A DNA stretch of 64,000 nt from Burkholderia cenocepacia (GCF_014211915.1 NZ_CP060040.1:1054001-1118000), one strand, 5' to 3'. Positions 45,865 to 55,400 are shown, numbered from the stretch's first letter. Notes: a model not told the origin generated them from the sequence alone. A program made the numbers and translations.

Positions 45865-46785
45865 ATGATCGTTCGTCCGCGCGAGCACTGGCTGCGGATG
45901 CTGCTCGTCTGGAACGGCTCGGTGCTGCCGACCATCCTGCCGCAGCTCGTGCTGACGCTCGCGATCAGTCTCGTTGCCGTGTGGGGCGGCGGCCGCGTGC
46001 TCGGCGAGAAGGTGCCGCTGAATCCGACGCCGTTCACGCTGATCGGCCTGACGCTCGCGATCTTCGCCGGGTTTCGCAACAACGCCAGCTACGAACGCTA
46101 TCGCGAGGGCCGGCAGCTGTGGGGCGGCGTGCTGACCGCCACGCGCACGCTGGTGTCGCAGGCGCTCTGCTACGGCGCGGTGGACCGTGACGACGCATCG
46201 CGCCGCGCGTTCGTGCGCACGGTCGTCGCGTTCGTCTACACGCTCAAGCATCAACTGCGCGGCACCGACCCGGCCGCGGACCTGCGTGGGCTGCTCGATG
46301 GCGCCACCTATGCGCGCGTCGCCGCTTCCCGGTTTCGCCCGGTCGTCATCGTGCACGCGCTGCGCGAAGCGTTAGCCGCGCGCGCCGATGCGGGCCAGCT
46401 CGCCGACACGCGGCTGTGGATGCTCGATGCGCGCCTCGACGATCTCGTCGCGATGGTGAGCGGCTGCGAGCGCATCGCGTCGACGCCGATCCCGTTTTCA
46501 TACGACGTGCTGCTGCACCGGACCATCTACGCGTATTGCGTGCTGCTGCCGTTCGGCCTCGTCGATTCGATCGGCGCGGCGACACCTTTCGTAACAGTTT
46601 TCGTCGCCTATACGCTGATCGCGCTCGACGCGATCGCCCACGCGATCGCCGAGCCGTTCGGCGACGGGCCGAACCATCTCGCGCTCGACGCGATGACGCG
46701 GCAGATCGAGCGCACGCTGCTCGAACTGAACCGCGAGCCGCTGCCGGCCGAGGTGACGCCCGGTCCGTCGTACCGCCTCACCTGA
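45865..46785 (+). CDS. bestrophin-family membrane protein
   Basis: 306 aa bacterial bestrophin (YneE type). MIVRPREHWLRMLLVWNGSVLPTILP with the first helix, then LNPTPFTLIGLTLAIFAGFRNNASYERYREG and RTLVSQAL carry the family signatures. These proteins form pentameric cation or anion channels in the inner membrane. CGGAG in the 12-base gap after the oxidoreductase stop supports co-translation with it. A 13-bp tandem repeat lies across and after the stop codon. Confidence 0.92.
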   Translation: MIVRPREHWLRMLLVWNGSVLPTILPQLVLTLAISLVAVWGGGRVLGEKVPLNPTPFTLIGLTLAIFAGFRNNASYERYREGRQLWGGVLTATRTLVSQALCYGAVDRDDASRRAFVRTVVAFVYTLKHQLRGTDPAADLRGLLDGATYARVAASRFRPVVIVHALREALAARADAGQLADTRLWMLDARLDDLVAMVSGCERIASTPIPFSYDVLLHRTIYAYCVLLPFGLVDSIGAATPFVTVFVAYTLIALDAIAHAIAEPFGDGPNHLALDAMTRQIERTLLELNREPLPAEVTPGPSYRLT

Positions 46786-46809
46786 CTCGCTTCACCTGAC
46801 TCGCGCCGC

Positions 46810-48840
46810 TCAATCGCGGCGGCCGCGCAGGAAGCCGCCGTGCTCGGCGGTTGCGTCCGCGATCCGCCGCAGCAGCACGATGCCGTTCAGCAACGCCTGC
46901 GCCGCGTCGCCGTCGCGCGCGGCCATGCGACCGCGCAACAGGCGGGCCGCCGCGTCGCAGGTCTCTTCGAGCCGCGTGAAATCCGCACGGGCGACGCGAG
47001 CGCGCACCACCGCCGCCGCGCGGCCCGCGACCGGTTCGCGCGTGGCCAGTTCGGCAAGTGACAGCAGGCTGTCGCCGATTCCCCAGATCGCGAGCAGGTC
47101 GCGCATGTCGCGCTCGATCAGCGTCTGCGGCAGGCTGCCCGCGAAACCGAGCTCGCGCGCGAGACGGTCGGCCGTGCGGCTCAGCCACGCACTTGCGTGC
47201 CACGCCCCCGGATCGCGCGCGATCTCCGCCAGATCGCGACGCACCGCGCGGTGCAGACGCCGCCGGCTCGTGCCGGGATCGCCGGGAAACACCAGCGCGA
47301 AGATCAGCGCGCCGAACGCGATGCCGAGCATCGTCGCGAGCGCGCTGTTCAGGAACGCGGCGTCGCCGATGCGCGTCGTGTTGTCCGGCGACGTGAAATT
47401 CCAGAAGAAGATCGAGAACGCGCTGCCCATCGCGGCCGTGCGCGGATGGCGCATCGCGATCCCGGTGCCGATCAGGAACACGCCGAGGATATAGGCGAGC
47501 ATCTCGAAGCCCGACACCGCCGGCAGCAGGATGAAGTTGCAGACGACACCGGCGACCGCCGCGCATGCCGAGCCTTTCAGGAAGCCGATGGCCGCGCGCA
47601 CCGAGTTGGGGCGGGTCGAGAACAGCGCGCCGACCACGGCCGTGATCGCGACGAACCCGCCGCCCGCCGGCCACGCGGTGAAGATCCAGATCGCCGACGC
47701 GGCCAGCACCGCGATGAACGCGCGGATGCCGTTGTGCCACGCGAGCACCGGATCGCGGTGGAACGCGTAGCGCACCCGCGAAGGCGGCAGTTCGGGCCGG
47801 TCGAGCAGCGCCTGGCTCGCGAAGGCGCGCTCGAACCCGCCGAGCAGCGCCGCCAGCCGATCGAGCGTGAGCAGGCGCGACGTGTCCGGCGCAGCCGGCG
47901 CGTCGGCCTCGGCACGCAGCGCATCGCCCACGCGTGCGCGCAGTGCGGCCATCCTCGGCTGCGCGTCGCCCGATGCGGCGATACCGTCGAGCACGCGCGC
48001 CACCTCGTCGACCAGCGGGTCCGACGCATCGTGCGCGCGCGACGCGTGCTCGCGGATCGCCTGCGCCGCCGCCTGCGCCGTCAGCACGCCGAGCGCCGCC
48101 GCGCGCAAATGGCCGATCGCGCCGCGCACCGGCGGTGCGCCGGCCGCCGCATATTCCGCCGCGGTGTCGAGTTCGAGCGCGTCCGCGAACAGCCGGTGCA
48201 CGGCCGCGCCGTTCGGCTCGCGGCGCAGCGCGCCCGCGCCGAGCGCCACCGCACGCTCGAGATAGCGCGCGAGCCGCGTGCGGACATCGTGCAGCGGCGC
48301 GCCCGGCACGAACACCGTGTCGAACAGCGCCGCGCACAGGATGCCGACCACCACGTATAGAAACCGCGCGACCGCGATATCGAATGCATGCAGCGGCGCC
48401 GATACCGCATCCATCGCGACGATCGCGGCCGTATAACCGGCGAGCACCGCCGCATACGCGCGAAAATTCCGCTGGAACGTCGCGACGCCCGCACACAGGC
48501 CGATCCACGCGGCAAGCGCCGGCAGGAACAACTCGGGCGTCTGCGCGAACGCGCCGGTCAGCGCGAGCGCGACGGCCGCCCCGATCGCGGTGCCGAGAAT
48601 CCGGTACTGGCTCTTCGACAGCCCCATTCCGCGGCTGCCCTGCGCGACGATCCACACGGTCGACGCGGCCCATTTCGGATCGTCGAGATTCATCCGGAAC
48701 GCAATATAGAGCGCGAGCAGCGAGGCAGCCGTATTGCGGAGCGCGAAGGCAAGCGCGCCGGGCGGCAGCGTCGGGCGCGCGTCGCGCAGCGCGGCCCGGA
48801 CGGCCGCGAGCGTCGGCATGCAGGGGAAGGCGAATTTCAT
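46810..48840 (-). CDS. FUSC/AaeB-like aromatic acid or toxicant exporter
   Basis: 676 aa from ATG 48840. Two membrane halves, each about 5-6 helices (ALRNTAASLLALYIAFRMN near the start, then KGSACAAVAGVVCNFILL), are separated by a long cytoplasmic region, the fusaric acid resistance (FUSC) architecture. Members work with an MFP partner and an outer-membrane factor to expel aromatic acids, but no partner gene is adjacent. It is divergent from a LysR regulator 146 bases away, the usual arrangement for substrate-induced expression. Confidence 0.9.
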   Translation of the reverse strand: MKFAFPCMPTLAAVRAALRDARPTLPPGALAFALRNTAASLLALYIAFRMNLDDPKWAASTVWIVAQGSRGMGLSKSQYRILGTAIGAAVALALTGAFAQTPELFLPALAAWIGLCAGVATFQRNFRAYAAVLAGYTAAIVAMDAVSAPLHAFDIAVARFLYVVVGILCAALFDTVFVPGAPLHDVRTRLARYLERAVALGAGALRREPNGAAVHRLFADALELDTAAEYAAAGAPPVRGAIGHLRAAALGVLTAQAAAQAIREHASRAHDASDPLVDEVARVLDGIAASGDAQPRMAALRARVGDALRAEADAPAAPDTSRLLTLDRLAALLGGFERAFASQALLDRPELPPSRVRYAFHRDPVLAWHNGIRAFIAVLAASAIWIFTAWPAGGGFVAITAVVGALFSTRPNSVRAAIGFLKGSACAAVAGVVCNFILLPAVSGFEMLAYILGVFLIGTGIAMRHPRTAAMGSAFSIFFWNFTSPDNTTRIGDAAFLNSALATMLGIAFGALIFALVFPGDPGTSRRRLHRAVRRDLAEIARDPGAWHASAWLSRTADRLARELGFAGSLPQTLIERDMRDLLAIWGIGDSLLSLAELATREPVAGRAAAVVRARVARADFTRLEETCDAAARLLRGRMAARDGDAAQALLNGIVLLRRIADATAEHGGFLRGRRD

Positions 48841-48986
48841 GCGGCGAGCATACGGTCGCGCTCCGCGCGCCACTACGGGGCAGCGGCGGGATGCGTTATT
48901 GCAGCGGGCGGGATAATCGGCTCGACCTGCAGCGTTCCGGTCCGTGACGGTAAGATGCGCGCAGGCCGAACATTGAAACGAATCGC

Positions 48987-49943
48987 ATGGACCTCGAGAG
49001 CATCCGGATATTCCTGCGCGTGGTGGAGCGCGGCAGTTTCACCGCCGCCGCCACGCAACTCGACATGCCGCTCAGCCGCGTGAGCCGCAAGATCAAGCAG
49101 CTCGAGGACGACCTCGGCGTCCAGCTGCTGTACCGCACGACGCGCCGCGTATCGGTCACCGAAGCCGGGCGCGACTATTACGAACGCTGCCTGCGCGCCG
49201 AGGAGATCCTGCTCGACGCGGACCGTCAGGTGCGCGCGCTGCGCACGGAACCCGAAGGCACGCTGCGCGTGCTGGTGCCCTACGCGATCGGCCTGTTCGA
49301 ACTGGAGCCGGCGCTCGCCGAGTTTCGCCGGCGCTACCCGCTGGTCCAGCTCGTGCTGATCTACGACAACAGCGCGCTCGACCTCGTCGAACACGGCTTC
49401 GACGTCGCGCTGCGCACCGGCGTGCTGAGCGATTCCGGCTATGTCGCGCGCTCGCTCGGCTGGTCGCACGCGAAGTTCGCGGCCAGCCCGCACTATCTCG
49501 ACCGCGCGGGCCGGCCACGCACGCCGCAGGACCTCGCCGATCACGACATCCTGTTCGTCGGCCGCGACACGCCGGGCCTGACGCTGCGCCTCACCAACGC
49601 CGCCGGCGACGTCGCCGACGTGCCGGTGCGGCCCGTGCTGATCTCGAACGAATCGGTCACGGTGCTGCGCCAGGCAGCGAGCGGCGGCGGCATCGCACTG
49701 ATTTCGACCCACTTCACCACCCGGCGGCTCGAGAGCAACGAACTCGAAATCGTGCTGCCCGACTGGCATCGCACCGACGACGTCGAGCTGCACGCGCTCT
49801 ACCCGAAGCGCGCGACGCTCGACAGCAAGGTGCGCGCGTTCGTCGAGTTCCTGACGGAAGTCTTCACCGCGTGGCGGACCGCGTCGCAGAGCCTGCAATC
49901 GATGCATGTCTGCTGCATTATTGCAGTGCAGGAAAGGAATTAA
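48987..49943 (+). CDS. LysR-family transcriptional regulator, divergent from the FUSC exporter
   Basis: 318 aa. The winged helix FLRVVERGSFTAAATQLDMPLSRVSRKIKQLE at the N-terminus is split into helices 2 and 3, and the effector-binding domain starts at GTLRVLVPYAIG. It resembles the subgroup related to DsdC/CrgA-type regulators of efflux. The shared 146-base promoter region with the FUSC gene implies it controls that exporter in response to an aromatic ligand, by analogy with AaeR. No clear T-N11-A box was located. Confidence 0.93.
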   Translation: MDLESIRIFLRVVERGSFTAAATQLDMPLSRVSRKIKQLEDDLGVQLLYRTTRRVSVTEAGRDYYERCLRAEEILLDADRQVRALRTEPEGTLRVLVPYAIGLFELEPALAEFRRRYPLVQLVLIYDNSALDLVEHGFDVALRTGVLSDSGYVARSLGWSHAKFAASPHYLDRAGRPRTPQDLADHDILFVGRDTPGLTLRLTNAAGDVADVPVRPVLISNESVTVLRQAASGGGIALISTHFTTRRLESNELEIVLPDWHRTDDVELHALYPKRATLDSKVRAFVEFLTEVFTAWRTASQSLQSMHVCCIIAVQERN

Positions 49944-50281
49944 TGAGCATGCGAGCGTTGATCGCCGCTCGCCGCATCGTTAGCCTGTGGCGATGAAAAA
50001 TCACCACACACGCTACGGCAGCCACCTGAGCGCTGCCCGCCGACGCATCACGCGCGTCGCGCCTTCCTGACCGGCCGGCCCGCGTCCCGAAGCCCGTCAC
50101 GGCTTCGCCATTCCGATTCACCGCTCGAACCGTACACCGCACGCGACGGCACCGCTCGCCGGGCCGCCGTGCGGCGTGCGTGCATCCGTCCGTTGCGTGC
50201 TTCGCCGCGCGCCTGCACGTCGCGTGCAGGCGCGGCGAACGGCATGCGCCGTACGGCCTTCGTCCATCACGCAGGAACGCC
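49944..50281. other. intergenic region upstream of a DHA2 exporter
   Basis: 338 bases. An AT-richer stretch at 49944-50000 is a possible promoter. No gene, terminator or operator is supported, and the remaining part is uniformly GC-rich. Confidence 0.3.
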
Positions 50282-51841
50282 ATGTCCTCTCCCTCGTCTT
50301 CAGGCCCGCTGTCGGGCGGCCGGCTCGTCATCGGCACGATCGCGGTCTCGCTGGCGATGTTCATGAACGTGCTCGATTCGTCGATCGCGAACGTCGCGAT
50401 CCCGACGATCTCGGGCGACCTCGGCGTGTCGGTCGACGAAGGCACGTGGGTGATCACGATCTTCGCGGCGGCGAACGCGGTGTCGATTCCGCTGACCGGC
50501 TGGCTCACGCAGCGCTTCGGCCAGGTACGCCTGTTCGTCACGTCGATCCTGCTGTTCGTGTTCGCGTCGTGGCTGTGCGGGATCGCACCGAACCTGCCGA
50601 CGCTGCTCGCCGCGCGAATCCTGCAAGGTGCGGTGGCGGGGCCGCTCGCGCCGTTGTCGCAGGCGCTGCTGCTCGGCGCGTGGCCACGGCAGAAGTCGTC
50701 GACGGCGCTCGCGCTGTGGTCGATGACGGCGCTCGTCGGGCCGATCGCGGGGCCGTCGCTCGGCGGCTGGATCACGTACGACTACAACTGGTCGTGGATC
50801 TTCTACATCAACATTCCGGTCGGCTTCTTCGCGGCGGCCGTCACGTGGTTCGTGTTCCGCGATCGCGAATCCGCCACGCGCCGCCTGCCGATCGACACGG
50901 TCGGCCTGCTGCTGCTCGTGCTGTGGGTCGCCTCGCTACAGATCATGCTCGACAAGGGCAAGGATCTCGACTGGTTCAACTCGCCCGTCGTCGTCGCGCT
51001 GGGCATCGTCGCGCTGATCGGCTTCGCGTTCTTCCTCGTGTGGGAACTGAACGAAGCCAATCCGATCGTCGACCTGCGCCTCTTCACGCAGCGCAATTTC
51101 GCGGGCGGCACGATCGCGATCTCCGTCGCGTACGGGATGTTCTTCGGCACGCTCGTGCTGCTGCCGCAATGGATGCAGGGCTATCTCGGCTACCGCGCGG
51201 TCGATTCGGGGCTCGCCACCGCGCCGCTCGGGGTGTTCGCGATCCTGCTCACGCCGGTCATGGGGCGCCTGCTGCCGCGCACCGATCCGCGTTATATCGC
51301 GACGCTCGCATTCGTCGGCTTCGCGGTCGTGTTCATGATGCGCACGACGTTCTACACCGACGTGTCGCACTGGGATCTGGTGCTGCCGACGCTGCTGCAA
51401 GGCATTCCGATGGCGATGTTCTTCGTGCCGCTGACGTCGATCATCCTGTCCGGGCTGCCGCCGGAAAAGATTCCGGCGGCAGCCGGCCTGTCGAATTTCG
51501 GCCGCACGTTCTGCGGTGCGGTGGGCACGTCGCTGATCAGCAATGCGTGGAACGACCGCACGATCCTGCACCACGTGCGGCTCACCGAACAGGCGAGCGT
51601 CACCAATCCGGTCTTCACGCAGCAGCTCGACACGACCCGTTCGCTGCTGCACCTGAGCCCCGATTCGGCGCTTGCGTTCTTCAATGCGTCGGTCGATTCG
51701 CAGGCGGCCGTGATGGGCTTGAACGACATCTTCTACGTGTCGGCGATCATCTTCATCGCGATCATTCCACTCATCTGGATCACGAAACCGGCGCGCTCGG
51801 GTGGCGGCGATGCCGATGCGGCGGCGGCCGGCGCGCATTGA
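50282..51841 (+). CDS. MFS multidrug exporter, DHA2 (EmrB/QacA) family
   Basis: 519 aa from ATG 50282 (CAGGAA upstream) with 14 predicted helices. MFMNVLDSSIANVAIPTI in helix 1 and TGWLTQRFGQVRLFV are DHA2 motifs, and GPIAGPSLGGWITYDYNWSWIF is motif C. The length and the large periplasmic loop between helices 13 and 14 (residues ~440-480) match EmrB, which normally pairs with the membrane-fusion protein EmrA. No emrA gene is adjacent, so it either acts alone or borrows a partner. Confidence 0.93.
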   Translation: MSSPSSSGPLSGGRLVIGTIAVSLAMFMNVLDSSIANVAIPTISGDLGVSVDEGTWVITIFAAANAVSIPLTGWLTQRFGQVRLFVTSILLFVFASWLCGIAPNLPTLLAARILQGAVAGPLAPLSQALLLGAWPRQKSSTALALWSMTALVGPIAGPSLGGWITYDYNWSWIFYINIPVGFFAAAVTWFVFRDRESATRRLPIDTVGLLLLVLWVASLQIMLDKGKDLDWFNSPVVVALGIVALIGFAFFLVWELNEANPIVDLRLFTQRNFAGGTIAISVAYGMFFGTLVLLPQWMQGYLGYRAVDSGLATAPLGVFAILLTPVMGRLLPRTDPRYIATLAFVGFAVVFMMRTTFYTDVSHWDLVLPTLLQGIPMAMFFVPLTSIILSGLPPEKIPAAAGLSNFGRTFCGAVGTSLISNAWNDRTILHHVRLTEQASVTNPVFTQQLDTTRSLLHLSPDSALAFFNASVDSQAAVMGLNDIFYVSAIIFIAIIPLIWITKPARSGGGDADAAAAGAH

Positions 51842-52129
51842 TCCGCAGGCGTTGCGGCGCCGCTCCGTGCGCCGGCATCGCGACGACCGCGAGATTCGCC
51901 GGTAACGGCGACATCCGGGACGAGCGGCCGTCCCGCAGCGGGCGCTCGTTGTGTATCGAATCGTTTCAACGCGCCAACGGCGTCAAATGCTGCGGGTATA
52001 CTCCGTCGTCAGCCGCCTGCCGTCTCGTCGTCCGTCAAAAGCGGCCCGATTCCGGGCGGTTTCGTCGCGAAGCTTCGCGTTTCGCCACCCCGCGCCCCAG
52101 CCTCGATACGAGACACCCGACGACCGACC

Positions 52130-52462
52130 ATGAAACGATTCCTGCTGCTCCTGCCCGCCGCCCTGCTCGCCGCCTGCGGTTCCGCGCCCTCGTCCGATTC
52201 GGCTAGCTCGGGCGCCGCGCCGATGATCTACGTGTCGTCGCAACGTCCGGCCTATGCGGTCGCGAACTGCCTCGACAGCCGCCTGTCGGGCACCGAACAA
52301 TCGCAGCACAACGGCGTGACCGACATCGCCGTCGGCTCGAATTCGTACTTCGTCACGCTCACGCCGTCGGGCAACGGCTCAGTGATCAAGGTCGTGCGCG
52401 GCTCGGGCAACGAGCCGGCCGAGGAAGCGATGCGTTTCGCGATCGCGCGCTGCGCGATCTGA
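52130..52462 (+). CDS. small lipoprotein of unknown function
   Basis: 110 aa. MKRFLLLLPAALLAACGSAP carries a lipobox (LLAAC), so the protein should be lipidated and anchored. The mature part has a Ser-rich linker, then a compact domain with two Cys (ANCLDSRLSG and the terminal ARCAI) that may form a disulfide bond. Similar small lipoproteins are widespread in Burkholderia without known roles. It lies upstream of an IS element and is monocistronic. Confidence 0.85.
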   Translation: MKRFLLLLPAALLAACGSAPSSDSASSGAAPMIYVSSQRPAYAVANCLDSRLSGTEQSQHNGVTDIAVGSNSYFVTLTPSGNGSVIKVVRGSGNEPAEEAMRFAIARCAI

Positions 52463-52602
52463 CGCCCACCAGCGCCGGGCGCCTGCCCGGCCCGCCTGCC
52501 TGCCCGCCGCTGCGCGCCAACCGGCGCGCCCGCCGAATATTTTCATCCGGGCGCCCGTCGATGAGAGAATCGCACCACGATTCCCTTTCGATGGAGCCCG
52601 CT

Positions 52603-53750
52603 TGACGTCCTCGTCCGCCTAAAGGCGGAGGATTCCCACACCTGGCGATGCACGTCCGCATCGGAGAATGTTCAACGCAGCGTTGATATCACGATCATGC
52701 TCGACACCACAGTCACTGCAGGCCCATTCTCTTACTCGCAGTCCCGCGATACCTTTCGGCCGCGTCGTGCTGTCTTTCGATCCGCACGACGAACAGGACT
52801 GGGTCGAACCGCTTTCGTCCACTTCCTCGAACGTGACTCCGTGCGCGATCGCTTTGTAGCGGAGCTTGTTCCGAAAGGAGGACCAGGACGCGTCGTAGAC
52901 GCTTTTCGCCATCCTGGTTCTGGCAAATTTCGCGGCCGACACGTTGCCGACCGCGATGTAATCGAAACGCCGCACCAGATCGAGCGCGAGCTTGTGTTGA
53001 AAATCGGCACGCGCATTCGCGACCTTGGCGTGCAGCTTCGCGATATGCCGCTTGTGCTTTCGCGCCCGTTGCGCTTTCGCCAGCTTTTCCGCCGCTCGTC
53101 GACCGAACTGGTCATTGGGCAGCTTCTCGCCGGTCGAAAGTGTGGCGAAGTCTTTCAGGCCGAGATCGATGCCGACGCCGGAACGGATCGGGCGGGCCTG
53201 AACGTCGGGTACTTCGATCACGATGTTGAGAAACCAATTGCCGCGCGCATCCTGCGCAAAGTTGGTCCCGTCCTTGATCTTGCCTTCAGGAAGCGCCCGG
53301 CTGTTGAACACGCGGAAGGTGTTGCCGGCAAAGCGAAACGCTTCGCCTTCGCGCTTCAGGTCACGCCCCTTCAGCGGCACCCAGCCCAGCGACTTCCTGC
53401 CGCGATAACGCAGATACGGGCGACGGTGCTGGCTGCGCGACTTCGCGTATTGCTCGCACGTGGCGTTGACCGTGCCGGAGTGAATACCGAGTTCCTTGCT
53501 GCTGCCGGTCGTCAGCACGTTCAGATCAAAACCCGTCGGCCATTTCTTATTCCACTTGAGCGCGTGCTTCTGCGTGTCGTTGCAGAAGTTCCAGACGTAG
53601 TTCACCGCACGGCTCTGCTTGTTGAGCAGTCCGTTGAGCGACTTCACCCGGTAGCGGTAGACAAGAATCATGCCGGTGATCCTAACCCGTGGAAGAAGCT
53701 GCCTGTCAACCCCACGCCTTTCCTTCCCGCCATCAATGGCGGGGTTTCTC
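52603..53750 (-). mobile_element. IS200/IS605-group element carrying only tnpB
   Basis: The ends are defined by hairpins. At the 3' end, TCCGCC-TAAA-GGCGGA (52614-52629), flanked by CCTC/GAGG, contains the tnpB stop in its loop. At the 5' end, CCCGCCAT/ATGGCGGG lies at 53726-53743. No tnpA is present, and terminal inverted repeats and target duplications are absent, as expected for this group. Exact cleavage positions cannot be fixed. It separates a dipeptide-binding protein gene from its own upstream region. Confidence 0.75.
52619..53671 (-). CDS. tnpB: RNA-guided nuclease-type protein TnpB (OrfB) of an IS200/IS605 element
   Basis: 350 aa, apparently full length. The RuvC-I segment is GVGIDLGLKDFATL (D169). 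The zinc ribbon has CSSCGS (C293, C296) and CSDC (C318, C321). The RuvC-III segment is EHDRDINAALNIL (D328). Where RuvC-II normally has Glu, the motif reads FDYIAVGNVSAAKFA with Gly242, followed by MAKSVYDASW; a Glu-rich FEEVDES near residue 281 is a possible replacement. TnpB proteins use a guide RNA from the element's 3' end to cut DNA. The gene starts at ATG 53671, and its stop lies in the 3' hairpin. Confidence 0.9.
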   Translation of the reverse strand: MILVYRYRVKSLNGLLNKQSRAVNYVWNFCNDTQKHALKWNKKWPTGFDLNVLTTGSSKELGIHSGTVNATCEQYAKSRSQHRRPYLRYRGRKSLGWVPLKGRDLKREGEAFRFAGNTFRVFNSRALPEGKIKDGTNFAQDARGNWFLNIVIEVPDVQARPIRSGVGIDLGLKDFATLSTGEKLPNDQFGRRAAEKLAKAQRARKHKRHIAKLHAKVANARADFQHKLALDLVRRFDYIAVGNVSAAKFARTRMAKSVYDASWSSFRNKLRYKAIAHGVTFEEVDESGSTQSCSSCGSKDSTTRPKGIAGLRVREWACSDCGVEHDRDINAALNILRCGRASPGVGILRL

Positions 53751-53763
53751 GGAGCAAATTCTG

Positions 53764-55353
53764 ATGAAGCACCTGCTGTCCCGGCTGTTCGTCAGCGCCG
53801 CGCTCGTCGCGCTTGTTCCGGCGCTGCCGGCGCAGGCTGCCACGCCGCCCGGCATCTTCGTCGTCGCCACGCAGCTCGGCGAATTCACGACCCTCGACCC
53901 GAGCGGGATCTACGAGCTGGTGCCGTCCGAATACGTCGCGAACACCTACGAACGGCTGGTGCGCGTCGACCTGAAGGACCCGACGCGCTTCGACGGACAG
54001 ATCGCGCAATCGTGGACGGTCGGCGCCGACGGCGTGACCTACACGTTCAAGCTGCGACCGGGCCTCACGTTCCATTCCGGCAATCCGGTCACCGCCGACG
54101 ACGTCGCGTGGTCGCTGCAGCGCACCATCCTGCTCGACAAGGGGCCGGCCGGCGTGCTCGCCGATCTCGGCCTCACGAAGGCGAACGTCACGCAGAAGGT
54201 GCGCGTGGTCGATCCGCAAACCGTCGTGCTCGAAACCGACCGCAAGTACGCGCCGAGCTTCGTGCTCAACGTGCTGAGCGCGTGCCCGGCCTCGGTCTTC
54301 GACAAGAAGCTGCTGCTGTCGCACCAGCAAGGCAACGATTTCGGCAGCGGCTGGCTGCGCACCAACGACGCGGGCTCGGGCCCGTACCAGCTCGTCAAGT
54401 GGACGCCGAACGAAACCATCGTGCTGCAGCGCTTCGACAAATACCGCACGCCGTATCCGATGAAGCGCGTGGTGCTGCGCCACGTGCCCGAAGCGTCCGC
54501 GCAACGGCTGCTGCTGGAGAACGGCGACGCCGACGCCGCGCGCAACCTGAGCCCCGACAGCCTCGCCGCGCTGTCGAAGGCCGGCAAGATCAAGGTCGCG
54601 TCGTGGCCGGTGTCGGCGCTGCTGTACCTGAGCCTGAACACGAAGAACCCGAATCTCGCGAAGCCCGAGGTGCAGCAGGCGATGAAATGGCTCGTCGACT
54701 ACGACGGCATCCAGCGCAACATCGTCAGCACCACCTACAAGGTGCATCAGACCTTCCTGCCCGAAGGCTTCCTCGGCGCGTCGAACGCGCGGCCGTACAA
54801 GCAGGACGTCGCGAAGGCGAAGGCGCTGCTCGCGAAGGCCGGCCTGCCGAACGGTTTCGACGTGACGATGGACATGCCGAACGACTATCCGTACCTCGAG
54901 ATCGCGCAGGCGCTGCAGGCGAACTTCGCGCAGGGCGGCATCCGCGTAAAGCTGATCCCGGGCGACGCGAAGCAGGCGATCGGCAAGTACCGCGCCCGCC
55001 AGCACGACATCTTCGTCGGCGAATGGTCGCCCGACTACATGGACCCGAACAGCAACGCGCGCGGTTTCGCGTGGAATCCGGACAACTCGGACCAGTCGCC
55101 GACCAAGATGCTCGCGTGGCGCAACAGCTGGGACATTCCGCAACTGACGAAGGACACCGAGGCCGCGCTCGTCGAGCCGTCGCCCGCGAAGCGCGCGCAG
55201 CGTTACGAAGCGCTGCAGAAGGCCGTGCTCGCGAACTCGCCGTTCATCATCATGTTCGATAAGGTCGTGCAGGTCGCCACGCGTCCCGGCGCGACCGGGC
55301 CGGAAATCGGGCCGATCAACGATCTCGTGTCGTACCGGACGCTCGCGAAGTAA
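53764..55353 (+). CDS. dipeptide ABC transporter binding protein, DdpA-like (orphan copy)
   Basis: 529 aa family 5 solute-binding protein. The signal peptide ends near ALPAQA. LGEFTTLDPSGIYELVPSEY, TYTFKLRPGLTFHSGNP and LLSHQQGNDFGSGW match the paralogue at 63161 over most of the length (about 70% by eye). That paralogue sits in a D-Ala-D-Ala operon, so a similar ligand is likely. Permease and ATPase genes are absent. GGAG 9 bases before ATG 53764 survives, but the IS element ends about 15 bases upstream, so the native promoter is probably cut off. Confidence 0.88.
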   Translation: MKHLLSRLFVSAALVALVPALPAQAATPPGIFVVATQLGEFTTLDPSGIYELVPSEYVANTYERLVRVDLKDPTRFDGQIAQSWTVGADGVTYTFKLRPGLTFHSGNPVTADDVAWSLQRTILLDKGPAGVLADLGLTKANVTQKVRVVDPQTVVLETDRKYAPSFVLNVLSACPASVFDKKLLLSHQQGNDFGSGWLRTNDAGSGPYQLVKWTPNETIVLQRFDKYRTPYPMKRVVLRHVPEASAQRLLLENGDADAARNLSPDSLAALSKAGKIKVASWPVSALLYLSLNTKNPNLAKPEVQQAMKWLVDYDGIQRNIVSTTYKVHQTFLPEGFLGASNARPYKQDVAKAKALLAKAGLPNGFDVTMDMPNDYPYLEIAQALQANFAQGGIRVKLIPGDAKQAIGKYRARQHDIFVGEWSPDYMDPNSNARGFAWNPDNSDQSPTKMLAWRNSWDIPQLTKDTEAALVEPSPAKRAQRYEALQKAVLANSPFIIMFDKVVQVATRPGATGPEIGPINDLVSYRTLAK

Positions 55354-55400
55354 TCGCGGCGGCCTGCCCGCGTGGCCACGCCGCCGCGCGGGTCATCGCC

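Noticed and set aside
43387..46356. Long antisense frame over the oxidoreductase and bestrophin genes
   Set aside because: Spans two well-supported genes and has the same artefactual composition.
53726..53743. Hairpin CCCGCCAT/ATGGCGGG as a terminator for an upstream plus-strand gene
   Set aside because: It lies at the 5' end of the IS element, has only a short T run, and no plus-strand gene ends nearby; read as the element's left-end structure.
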